This document shows, one piece after another, positions 9,965 to 18,111 of a stretch of 64,000 nucleotides of DNA. Position 1 is the stretch's first letter. The number at the start of each line of letters is the position of its first letter. Both the position numbers and the translations under genes were made by a program. Origin of the DNA: Bacillota bacterium (GTDB taxonomy: Bacteria; Bacillota; Clostridia; Lachnospirales; Lachnospiraceae). A model generated the notes under the pieces. It was not told where the DNA came from. It ran no database searches and saw only the letters and a program-made list of their open reading frames with translations. The stretch is from positions 558,001 through 622,000 of the forward strand of contig JAEWSH010000051.1 in the NCBI GenBank assembly GCA_023398375.1, in the 5' to 3' direction.

Positions 9965-10154
9965 CCCATTTATATGGGGCGCCCCTTTTTCACCTAAAGT
10001 TACCAACGAGTAGAAACACGCTTTGCGAGTTTCTACTCGTTATCGCGGTATTCGTCAAATGCTTCTGCTAGCAGAGCATTTTCCTCATTACTCGCGTAAA
10101 AAATAGCAGCGAATGGTTATCCATACAGAGACCGTTTGCTGCTATTTTATTTTA
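9965..10154 (+). other. Structured non-coding block with four consecutive hairpins
   Basis: The 290-base gap after the binding-protein gene holds four hairpins: CCCAT-TTAT-ATGGG then GCGCCCCTTTTT (9965-9990, probable operon terminator); perfect 13-base arms AACGAGTAGAAAC / GTTTCTACTCGTT (10005-10041); AAATGCTTCTGC-TA-GCAGAGCATTT (10057-10081); and AAAATAGCAGC / GCTGCTATTTT followed by ATTTTAG (10100-10154), terminator-like. This may be a small RNA or stacked terminators. Confidence 0.5.
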
Positions 10155-10253
10155 GACTGTTTAGTGATAAACTCTTTAGATTTTGAGGGGCGCTGTATTT
10201 ACTAAAAAATTATATCCAAATTAGAGAGGATGTTTATTTCATGTATCTTCTTT

Positions 10254-10517
10254 CTATTTGTCAGCGCGATCAGTATCTTCTGGTTTCTTGTTTTCAGGAA
10301 AAATTGCAGCTATATCGCTTTTACCAGTAACGGCACCATATAGCCAGATCCAGATCCATAATAGAATCGGGACAGAAATGGTAGCGAACAGGCATGCCTG
10401 AAACATACGGCCTGACTGCGGTGAATCAATTAGTGCAAAAATAAAAGTTGCAATATAGAGTCCAACTAGTATAATAATGGCAATGAGAGCGGATATTTGT
10501 TTCATTTTTTTATTCAT
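10254..10517 (-). CDS. Small membrane protein, two helices, unknown function
   Basis: The 87-residue protein has two hydrophobic helices (about residues 9-29 and 42-64) and a charged C-terminal tail (NKKPEDTDRADK). AAGGGGTGACTT precedes the ATG. It is transcribed alone and divergent from the DUF202 gene. I do not recognise a family. Confidence 0.65.
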   Translation of the reverse strand: MNKKMKQISALIAIIILVGLYIATFIFALIDSPQSGRMFQACLFATISVPILLWIWIWLYGAVTGKSDIAAIFPENKKPEDTDRADK

Positions 10518-10616
10518 AAGTCACCCCTTGAAATGATTCTGTTTCTTGCCTATGCTATTGATTATAGATGGGGGATGAATGTAAGTCAAGCAAAGTAAAA
10601 AAGCGGAGGAAAAACA

Positions 10617-10913
10617 ATGAATATAGAAGTATTCAAGGTCTACCATGAGAATAAGGAAGAAATCACATTAAATGATTATTTGGCCATGGAAAGAACGCAT
10701 CTGTCAGTGGAAAGGACACACTTGTCTTACATGAGAACGGTCGTCAGTATGATTGTTGCAGGAATCACCTTGCTCAATCTACTAAGCGGTTGGGAAGGAT
10801 ATGCCTGTGCGGGCATACTGACAGTATCCGCTGTTTATTTCTGGATTCGGGGAAGAAAGGTTTGCAAAGCAACGAATGATCATCTGAAATATATTGAAGA
10901 TGAAGATGATTAA
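10617..10913 (+). CDS. DUF202 (YidH-type) small membrane protein
   Basis: The 98-residue protein contains the DUF202 signature in which ERT and RT repeat along a helix (MERTHLSVERTHLSYMRT), followed by two membrane helices. GGAGG precedes the ATG. Its last four bases overlap the end of the convergent TetR gene. The family function is unknown. Confidence 0.75.
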   Translation: MNIEVFKVYHENKEEITLNDYLAMERTHLSVERTHLSYMRTVVSMIVAGITLLNLLSGWEGYACAGILTVSAVYFWIRGRKVCKATNDHLKYIEDEDD

Positions 10914-11551
10914 GAATCGTAAGGATCACCGAACAAAAAGAAGTAGAAGCAGCGTATGGTTTCCTGTTTTACAGCGTCGTAATCCAAAGCATCGTTTTTA
11001 TTATAAATAAGTTCATGGCAATAGGATTCCACCATATTATACATGATGTGAATTTTTTCGATCAGATGAGGAGAGGTAATGCCTTCCTCAAGGCATAATT
11101 CAGTCAATTTAAGTATTAGCACATTTTCAAATTTGCGTACAATTTCAGCAATATCAGAATCCGTGCTAGCGAGTGCAACCAGTTCCTGATGAAGTTCTTT
11201 AAATTGCAGGTGACGTGTTACGAAAGAGTCTATAAGAATACCTAGATTATGAGTAAAGTCGGATGTGTTTTTGAATTGCACTGAATTATTATGCAGAGGC
11301 TTAAAAAAATCATAAATAGGATCTTGAATCTTTATAAAAAAAACTTCTAATCCATATAATAAAATGTCTTTCTTATCTTTAAAATAACTATATACAATAC
11401 CTGTAGAAACATGTGCTGCTTTTGCGATATCCGCAGTTGTAGTATTATGATATCCATTTTTAGAAATGAGATCCATCCCAGTTTCCATTATTCGTTTTTT
11501 TTTCTCAATAGAGCGTTTTTGTTTCGGTTCCCGTATTATGGTTGTTGCCAT
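10910..11551 (-). CDS. TetR/AcrR-family transcriptional regulator
   Basis: I chose the ATG at 11551 (MATTIIREP) because AGGA sits nine bases upstream; earlier in-frame ATGs are too close to it. The N-terminal helix-turn-helix is TTADIAKAAHVSTGIVYSYF, and the remainder is a helical ligand-binding domain. It is divergent from an efflux operon whose promoter region carries two palindromes, so it is probably the repressor of that operon and of itself. Confidence 0.88.
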   Translation of the reverse strand: MATTIIREPKQKRSIEKKKRIMETGMDLISKNGYHNTTTADIAKAAHVSTGIVYSYFKDKKDILLYGLEVFFIKIQDPIYDFFKPLHNNSVQFKNTSDFTHNLGILIDSFVTRHLQFKELHQELVALASTDSDIAEIVRKFENVLILKLTELCLEEGITSPHLIEKIHIMYNMVESYCHELIYNKNDALDYDAVKQETIRCFYFFLFGDPYDS

Positions 11552-11668
11552 TTTTATCATTCCTATCATTCTGAAAAATTTCCTAAAATCCAGTAAAATA
11601 GCATATAAAGCATTTATACTATAAATTTTACGTTTTTATTATATCGTTTATTTCACGATAAGTCAATA

Positions 11669-11696
11669 AATATGAATATGAAATAATATTCATATT
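11669..11696. promoter_or_regulatory. Probable TetR operator 1
   Basis: Perfect 10-base inverted repeat AATATGAATA / TATTCATATT with an 8-base spacer, just upstream of the -35 box of the efflux operon and in the divergent region with tetR. Confidence 0.6.
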
Positions 11697-11701
11697 ATAT
11701 A

Positions 11702-11730
11702 TTGACAAATAATTGAGAGTGGGAAATAAT
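11702..11730 (+). promoter_or_regulatory. Sigma-A promoter of the efflux operon
   Basis: TTGACA at 11702-11707 with AATAAT 17 bases downstream (11725-11730). It lies between the two palindromes and about 40 bases ahead of the adaptor gene. Confidence 0.6.
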
Positions 11731-11737
11731 GTTAATG

Positions 11738-11751
11738 TGAAATAAATTTCA
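11738..11751. promoter_or_regulatory. Probable TetR operator 2
   Basis: Palindrome TGAAAT-AA-ATTTCA lies just after the -10 box, at the expected transcription start. It shares the TGAAAT core with the spacer of the upstream palindrome. Confidence 0.45.
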
Positions 11752-11770
11752 TATTAGGAGGAGAAAAGCT

Positions 11771-13150
11771 TTGAAGAATAAAAGGTTCATGAAAAAATTA
11801 ATTAAAGCAGGTGCAACATTACTTATCTTAGGTATAGCAGCAGGCGGATATATTGCAGTGATCAGCAGGCCTAAGGTATATACGGTGATACACGCAGGAA
11901 CAGAGAACATACAGGAAACACTGAAAGTGACGGGTGATGTTAAGAGTAATGAAACAAAGACTTATTATGCAATGTTTACGGCACCTATTACAACATTGGA
12001 TGTAAAGGAGGGTGAAATGGTTCATGAGGGCGACCAATTGGTGACCTTTGATATAAAAGATCTGACAATGGCAGTCAGACAGTCAGCACTTGCAGTGCAG
12101 GCAGCAGATAATCAATACCAATCTACGGTAAATCAAAATGAAAAAAATACGCTTATTTATCAGGGCGCAGCCATGAGTGAAGCAGCCTTCGAAGAACTTA
12201 TTGCAGGACAAAGAGATGTGATCAAGGGATTACAGGCAAAAGTAACGAAGGCAGAAAATAAGGCAAATGATATATCGGTCCTGCAGAACCGCGTTAATAT
12301 GGAAGTAGATGAAGATGATAAAGAAGAACTGCAGAAGACCTTGGATGAATGGAAAGGTGAATATAAAGAGTATAATGTCCCGGAAGTAACATCAGAGTTA
12401 GCAAAACAACAAGCAATCTTAAGTGACATGCAGGCTTATCGTACACAATACGAGACACAGAAACAGACAGCAGACAACAAAATCATAGATCCCAAGGCGC
12501 AGGAGGAAATACTGACAAATAAACAGTCAGCAGTTCTAAGTAAACAAGATAATGTTGAGACCCTTGCAGAAGCCAGCGCAGGAATATGTGCAGATTATAC
12601 AGGAATCGTATCAAAGGTATATGTGGAGGAAGGGGCTACTGTAAATCAGGGGACTCCACTTTTTAAAGTAGAAGATAGTCAGGATATGGCGGTAGACGCT
12701 ATGGTAAGTAAATACGATATCAACAAGATAAAGGTGGGGCAGGCAGCTGCAACAACGATCGCAGGTCATTTATATGACGGAGTGGTAACAAAAATAAATC
12801 GTGTTGCGACTACGGATTCTTCTGACAAAGCAAAGATACCGGTAACTGTTACGATTCAAAAGCCGGATGAATCTGTGTACATAGGGATTGAGGCAGATGT
12901 TGAGATAGATATCGCAGAAAAAGAAAATGCTCTGGTGGTACCAATAGAAGCTGTATATACAGATGATACAGGAAGTTATTGTTATTGCATTCTGGATGGT
13001 AAAATTGTGAAAACCGATGTGGTGACTGGCTTGAAAAATACAAGGATGGTAGAAGTGAAAGAAGGGATACAGCCTGGAAATAAGGTAATCATAGATGCAG
13101 TAACAGATCAGCAGGTCGGAAGTAAGGCAGTGGGTGATGAGCAGGAATGA
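11771..13150 (+). CDS. HlyD/MacA-type efflux adaptor (membrane fusion protein)
   Basis: The start is TTG at 11771, nine bases after AGGAGG. The 459-residue protein has an N-terminal membrane anchor (about residues 8-30), a first half-lipoyl segment, a long coiled coil (about 95-240), a second lipoyl half (KVYVEEGATVNQGTPLFKVE), and a beta-barrel C-terminus. It links the MacB-type ATPase and permease encoded next (ATGA overlap). In a Gram-positive cell such adaptors work with MacB-like (type VII) ABC systems in peptide or drug export or stress sensing. Confidence 0.88.
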   Translation: MKNKRFMKKLIKAGATLLILGIAAGGYIAVISRPKVYTVIHAGTENIQETLKVTGDVKSNETKTYYAMFTAPITTLDVKEGEMVHEGDQLVTFDIKDLTMAVRQSALAVQAADNQYQSTVNQNEKNTLIYQGAAMSEAAFEELIAGQRDVIKGLQAKVTKAENKANDISVLQNRVNMEVDEDDKEELQKTLDEWKGEYKEYNVPEVTSELAKQQAILSDMQAYRTQYETQKQTADNKIIDPKAQEEILTNKQSAVLSKQDNVETLAEASAGICADYTGIVSKVYVEEGATVNQGTPLFKVEDSQDMAVDAMVSKYDINKIKVGQAAATTIAGHLYDGVVTKINRVATTDSSDKAKIPVTVTIQKPDESVYIGIEADVEIDIAEKENALVVPIEAVYTDDTGSYCYCILDGKIVKTDVVTGLKNTRMVEVKEGIQPGNKVIIDAVTDQQVGSKAVGDEQE

Positions 13151-13851
13151 AGAGATTAATTGAATTCAGAGAAGTTACGAAGCAGTACCAGCGTGGTGAC
13201 AATAGCTTCTATGCGTTGGACCATGCGAGTTTTACAATAGATGAAGGGGAACTGGTGGTAATCTTAGGACCGAGCGGCGCTGGGAAAAGCACGTTATTGA
13301 ACCTGCTCGGAGGAATGGATATGGCAACCAGCGGAGAGATTATTTTTGATGGCAAGAACATTACAAACTATTCAGATGATGAATTGACAGATTACAGAGC
13401 AAAGAATGTTGGCGTGGTATTTCAATTCTATAATCTGATTCCAACACTGACCGCCTATGAGAATGTTGCGTTGATGAAGGATATCGAAGAAGATACATTA
13501 GATCCGGCAGAAGCGTTACAGTCAGTAGGATTGACTAGACAAATGCATCAATTTCCCTCGCAGATGTCAGGGGGGGAGCAGCAGAGGACCTCTATTGCAA
13601 GGGCAATTGCGAAGAATCCGAAACTATTGCTTTGTGATGAACCGACGGGAGCACTGGACACAGTTACGGGACGTGAGGTACTGGAACTTTTACAGCGGAT
13701 GAGCCGTGAAGAACAGAAAACAGTGGTCATGGTCACACATAACAGCACTTTTGCCAAGATCGCAACCAAAGTGATAAGAGTGAAGAATGGCCAGATTGAA
13801 AGTATAGAAAATAATAGCGTGCCGCAAGATGCAAACGAGGTGAACTGGTAA
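13147..13851 (+). CDS. MacB-like ABC transporter ATPase
   Basis: The 234-residue ATPase has all motifs: Walker A LGPSGAGKSTLLNLLGG, Q-loop GVVFQFYNLIP, signature QMSGGEQQRTSIARAIA, Walker B LLLCDEPTGALD, and a switch His in VTHN. It overlaps the adaptor start-stop and the permease start, so the three are translationally coupled. It powers the FtsX-type permease by mechanotransmission. Confidence 0.95.
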   Translation: MKRLIEFREVTKQYQRGDNSFYALDHASFTIDEGELVVILGPSGAGKSTLLNLLGGMDMATSGEIIFDGKNITNYSDDELTDYRAKNVGVVFQFYNLIPTLTAYENVALMKDIEEDTLDPAEALQSVGLTRQMHQFPSQMSGGEQQRTSIARAIAKNPKLLLCDEPTGALDTVTGREVLELLQRMSREEQKTVVMVTHNSTFAKIATKVIRVKNGQIESIENNSVPQDANEVNW

Positions 13852-16175
13852 TGTTAAAAAGAAAATTATGGCGGGATCTGTGGTACAACAAGACACAATT
13901 TCTATCAATTTTTCTCATGGCATTTTTAGGACTGCTTGTATTTGTCGGATTGGATGCAGAAGGAAACGGAACAGAACAATCAGGAAATAGTTTCTATAAG
14001 GAAACAAATCTTGCAGATATCTGGGTCCGGGGCAATTATTTTACTTCAGATGATGTGCAGAAAATAGATGCAATAGATGGAGTAAATAAGGCAGAGCGCA
14101 AGCAGCGGGTGGAAGGAAAGGCAATTTTGTCTTATGAGCCGGATATGGATTCTGATTCAAAAGAGGATAATGAGCCCTATATGATGTTGAATTTTCTGGA
14201 AAAGCAGGAAATTTCCAAGATGAAGTTGATATCAGGAGAACCATATGAGGAAGAGGCAGAAGGCGTCTGGTTGGATGACCAGTTTGCTGCTTACAATAAT
14301 CTTGCTGTAGGAGATGTACTTACCTTAAAAATAAATAATTTAAAAATACAGGAAGTTATAAAAGGAACTATCATGCATCCGGAATATGTATATTATACTT
14401 CAGACGCAGGGGAAATGATTCCACAGTATGGTACGTTTGGTTATGCTTTTCTGTCAGCCAAAGAATATCCAATACCAAGTAGTAATATTTATACAGAATT
14501 GCTGGTGGATACCGATACAAGAAAGAATCAGGACATTATAAAAGAACAGATACGGCAAATCATAGATAATGAGAATGCAGTGATCAGTGACCGGACTCAG
14601 GAAGTGAGCTTTTCTACCTTTGATGCAGAAGTCGCGCAACATAAGATGATGGGATTTATGTTTCCGGTGGTATTTTTATTAATTGCAGTACTTGGGATCA
14701 TAACCACAATGACAAGAATGACGGCAAATCAAAGAATTCAGATCGGAACATTAAAGGCACTTGGATTCAGTAAAGCGAGAATTACAAGGCATTATGTATC
14801 TTATGGTTTCTGGATCAGTTTATTCGGAGCAGTAACAGGTGGAATAGCAGGATATTTTGGGCTTCCGCATCTGATTACATCATCCATGTCTGAAATGTAC
14901 AACTTGCCGGAATGGAATACAGCGCTATCCATGAATTCCTATTATGCGATTGCAGCAGAAGTAACAGTGTCAACGATCGTAAGTTATTTTGCATGCCGTA
15001 AGGAATTGATCGATCCGCCGGCATTGACATTGAAGCCAAAGCCTCCAAAGAAAATATCACATACTGCTTTGGAAAAAAGTAAATTATGGCTGCATCTTAA
15101 TTTTCAGACGCAGTGGAATATAAGAGATGTATTGCGCAATAAGTCCAGAAGCTTGATGGGAATAATAGGAGTGTCGGGATGTACGATGTTATTGCTCTGT
15201 GCATTTGGCTGCAGAGATTCCGTTGGAAATATGCCATTTTGGATGTACGAAGAGATTATGATATGTAAGCACTGTATTCTATTGGAAGAAGGTACCAGAC
15301 AGGGAGATGCGGAAGAATACGCTAAAAAATATGCGGGCCAGATGATAGAAGAGGAAGCAATTGAAGTACAGGCAAACGATATTTTAAAGACGGGTACACT
15401 GACTGTTATTGATCAAGGCAGTTATTTACATATTCAAAATCCGGCATTACAGGAAATTCCACTTGACCGTAACGGGATAACCTTATCTGCAAAGATGGCT
15501 GATCTGCTGCATGTGCAGATCGGTGATTATATAAAGTGGCATGTCATGGGGGAGGATACGTGGCAGTATACAAGAATTGCATCAATTAACAGAGTGCCGT
15601 CGGGACAGGGAATCACTATAGCAAGACAGGCATATGAGGCACTTTTCTGTGAATTTAAGGCAAATAAAGTACTGACAAATATGTCACTCCCAGATGACAT
15701 TACAGATGACAGTCAGATACAGGCAGTTCAGGATATGGATCAATTAAAGACAGAAATGAAAAATTCCATGAAAATGATGAATATGATGGTAGCAATATTA
15801 ATTGTGGCGGCAGTCATTCTTGGTGCAGTTGTGTTATATAATCTGGGGGTTCTTTCGTTTGTTGAGAAAACAAGAGAAATTGCTACTTTAAAAGTATTGG
15901 GTTTTCGATCCAAAAAAATTCAGGGCATATTGCAGATGCAGAATATCTTTATTACAGTAATTGGAATCATAGCCGGAATACCAATGGGATATTTATTTCT
16001 GGTAATGTTATGCGGCAGTCTGTCTGAAAGAGAAGATCTATATCCGCGTATAGCGGTAATGTCTTATGTCCTGGCTGTTATCGGGACATTTGCAGTATCA
16101 GTATTTGTGAATGCTATGTTGTCCGGTAAAGTAAAGACAATTGATATGGTAGATGCTTTAAAGGGCGTGGAATAA
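13851..16175 (+). CDS. FtsX-family ABC transporter permease
   Basis: The 774-residue protein has an N-terminal membrane helix (FLSIFLMAFLGLLVFVGLDA), a first extracellular domain, an FtsX core near residues 265-400 (TMTRMTANQRIQIGTLKALG coupling helix), a second extracellular domain with several cysteines, and a second FtsX core at the C-terminus (TREIATLKVLGFRSKKIQGI). This is a two-FtsX-domain permease of type VII ABC systems. It is the last gene of the TetR-controlled operon. Confidence 0.92.
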   Translation: MLKRKLWRDLWYNKTQFLSIFLMAFLGLLVFVGLDAEGNGTEQSGNSFYKETNLADIWVRGNYFTSDDVQKIDAIDGVNKAERKQRVEGKAILSYEPDMDSDSKEDNEPYMMLNFLEKQEISKMKLISGEPYEEEAEGVWLDDQFAAYNNLAVGDVLTLKINNLKIQEVIKGTIMHPEYVYYTSDAGEMIPQYGTFGYAFLSAKEYPIPSSNIYTELLVDTDTRKNQDIIKEQIRQIIDNENAVISDRTQEVSFSTFDAEVAQHKMMGFMFPVVFLLIAVLGIITTMTRMTANQRIQIGTLKALGFSKARITRHYVSYGFWISLFGAVTGGIAGYFGLPHLITSSMSEMYNLPEWNTALSMNSYYAIAAEVTVSTIVSYFACRKELIDPPALTLKPKPPKKISHTALEKSKLWLHLNFQTQWNIRDVLRNKSRSLMGIIGVSGCTMLLLCAFGCRDSVGNMPFWMYEEIMICKHCILLEEGTRQGDAEEYAKKYAGQMIEEEAIEVQANDILKTGTLTVIDQGSYLHIQNPALQEIPLDRNGITLSAKMADLLHVQIGDYIKWHVMGEDTWQYTRIASINRVPSGQGITIARQAYEALFCEFKANKVLTNMSLPDDITDDSQIQAVQDMDQLKTEMKNSMKMMNMMVAILIVAAVILGAVVLYNLGVLSFVEKTREIATLKVLGFRSKKIQGILQMQNIFITVIGIIAGIPMGYLFLVMLCGSLSEREDLYPRIAVMSYVLAVIGTFAVSVFVNAMLSGKVKTIDMVDALKGVE

Positions 16176-16312
16176 TTATTTTAGAAATAATTTATTGAAT
16201 GCAATGTATTGTCTGTGGTACTATGAAAGATATTGACAAAGAAATTTAGAAACTTTGCAATACCAGTGATAAAAATGCCAACATTAGAGTATATAAGAAA
16301 GAGGCGGGCAAT

Positions 16313-17044
16313 ATGTTAGAATTAAGAAATATTTCATGGGACGCAGAGGACGGCAAAAATATTCTGGAGGATGTATCTTTTGTTGTACCGGATAATAGAT
16401 TCGTTGTGATCACAGGACCAAATGGAGGCGGTAAGACAACAACTGCAAAACTAATTGCAGGATTGATGCCGCCAACGTCAGGACAGATTTTGTTTCATGG
16501 TAAGGATATTACCGACATGGATGCAACGGCTTGTGCAAAAGCAGGAATAGGGTATGCATTTCAGCAGCCTGTACGTTTTAAGGGAATTACAGTACGCGAA
16601 CTGATAGAAATGGCAGCAGGTGAAAAATTAAGTGAAACTGAGATCTGCAGCGCACTGACAGAAGTTGGACTATGTGCGAGAGAGTATGAAGACCGTGAAG
16701 TAAATGGGAGCCTTTCAGGCGGTGAGATTAAGAGAATTGAGATTGCGACCGTATTGGCACGCAAGACCGAATTGTCTGTATTTGATGAACCGGAAGCCGG
16801 AATCGATCTATGGAGCTTTGCAAATTTGATTGAGATATTTACGCGATACAGAGAGAACCGTAAGGGTTCCATGCTCGTAGTATCCCACCAGGAGAGGCTG
16901 TTGAATATAGCTGATGATATTATCGTAATTGCCAATGGAAAAGTAAGCAGACAGGGGACACGGGATGAAATTTTACCAACACTTTTTGCGGATGATATGC
17001 CTTGCGAGGCATGTCGAAGGAAAGGAGATGACAGGCATGAATGA
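16313..17044 (+). CDS. SufC/SmsC-like Fe-S cluster assembly ATPase
   Basis: The 243-residue ABC ATPase has Walker A GPNGGGKTTTAKLIAG, signature SLSGGEIKRIEIATVLA, Walker B LSVFDEPEAGIDLWSF and H-loop VVSHQER. The SGGEIKRIEIA and EPEAGIDLW forms are typical of SufC proteins. It overlaps a short SufB-like gene by eight bases. No sufS, sufU or full-length sufB is nearby, which matches the two-gene minimal SMS machinery described in anaerobes. It drives cluster assembly on the SufB-like scaffold. Confidence 0.8.
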   Translation: MLELRNISWDAEDGKNILEDVSFVVPDNRFVVITGPNGGGKTTTAKLIAGLMPPTSGQILFHGKDITDMDATACAKAGIGYAFQQPVRFKGITVRELIEMAAGEKLSETEICSALTEVGLCAREYEDREVNGSLSGGEIKRIEIATVLARKTELSVFDEPEAGIDLWSFANLIEIFTRYRENRKGSMLVVSHQERLLNIADDIIVIANGKVSRQGTRDEILPTLFADDMPCEACRRKGDDRHE

Positions 17045-17960
17045 GACAACCAGAGAATTGTTAAAGGTAGTATCCGGTATGGATGGAGAGCCCAAAGAGG
17101 GTATTGCTTATAACATTCGTGAAGACAGTGCATGTGCAGGGCGTCAATCTTCTAAAAATATAAAGATCACACCTAAGAAGGATAAGCCAGGAATCGATAT
17201 CACAATTGCACCTGGAACGAAAAGCGAAAGTGTATATATTCCGGCCTGCGTAACACATAGTGCTGTTTCAGATGTAGCATATAATGACTTTTTTGTCGGA
17301 GAGGGTGCATGTGTAACGATTGTAGCCGGATGTGGAGTGAATTCGGACGGACATGAAGATGCAATGCATAATGGCATTCACAGATTTTTTATTGCGAAAG
17401 ATGCACGTGTCAGCTATCTGGAAAAGCATATCGGAACGGGAAAAGGTACCGGAAAAAGAATTATAAATCCGGAGACTTATATCGAGATTGCGGAGAACGG
17501 CTATTTGGAAATGGATACGACACAGATTGGCGGTGTGGATTCTACCAGGAGAACGACAGGTGCTAAATTGCAAGCAAATGCAAAGCTGGTTATCAGAGAA
17601 CGCTTAATGACTGACGGTGAACAGAATGCCGAAACAAATTTTAAAGTGGAGATGAATGGAGAAGATTCCAGTGTTGATCTGATATCAAGATCAGTAGCAA
17701 GAGGATATTCCAAACAGACCTTGTATTCAAATATAGAAGGGAATGCAAAATGCAGCGGTCATTCAGAGTGTGATGCAATTATTATGGAGCATGGAACGGT
17801 AAACGCAGTACCGGGACTGTTGGCCAATCACTTAGATGCTGCACTGATTCATGAGGCGGCAATCGGAAAGATTGCAGGAGAACAGATTCTGAAATTAAAA
17901 ACACTTGGTCTGACAGAGGCAGAGGCAGAAGAAAAAATCGTAAATGGTTTTCTAAAATAA
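17037..17960 (+). CDS. Short SufB/SufD-like Fe-S scaffold (SmsB-like)
   Basis: I chose ATG 17037 (MNETTREL), nine bases after AAAGGAG; the open frame extends upstream inside sufC but has no ribosome site there. At 307 residues it is much shorter than SufB (about 470). It keeps the beta-helix core and the C-terminal SufBD signature: Cys in GHSECDAIIMEHG, HEAAIGKIAGEQI, then helices LGLTEAEAEEKIVNGF. The lone SmsC-SmsB arrangement implies it is the scaffold receiving sulfide and iron. It is followed by a strong terminator. Confidence 0.8.
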   Translation: MNETTRELLKVVSGMDGEPKEGIAYNIREDSACAGRQSSKNIKITPKKDKPGIDITIAPGTKSESVYIPACVTHSAVSDVAYNDFFVGEGACVTIVAGCGVNSDGHEDAMHNGIHRFFIAKDARVSYLEKHIGTGKGTGKRIINPETYIEIAENGYLEMDTTQIGGVDSTRRTTGAKLQANAKLVIRERLMTDGEQNAETNFKVEMNGEDSSVDLISRSVARGYSKQTLYSNIEGNAKCSGHSECDAIIMEHGTVNAVPGLLANHLDAALIHEAAIGKIAGEQILKLKTLGLTEAEAEEKIVNGFLK

Positions 17961-17974
17961 TAAAATAATTCCAG

Positions 17975-18028
17975 ATATCCCAAAGCAAGTAGAAATAACT
18001 AATTTTATTGTGCTTTGGGATATTTTGT
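17975..18028 (+). terminator. Intrinsic terminator of the sms/suf pair
   Basis: Perfect 13-base arms ATATCCCAAAGCA / TGCTTTGGGATAT followed by TTTTGTTG. The 23-base loop is long. Confidence 0.75.
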
Positions 18029-18111
18029 TGTAAAATAAGTGCATATAACAAATATTTTCATACAATTATACAAGGCTTTATAAAACAAGAAGCGATAAGT
18101 GAGGAAAATAT

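Noticed and set aside
16180..16312. Clear promoter or operator for the sms/suf pair
   Set aside because: A TTGACA occurs near 16233 but no well-spaced -10 box was evident, so it is not listed as a feature.
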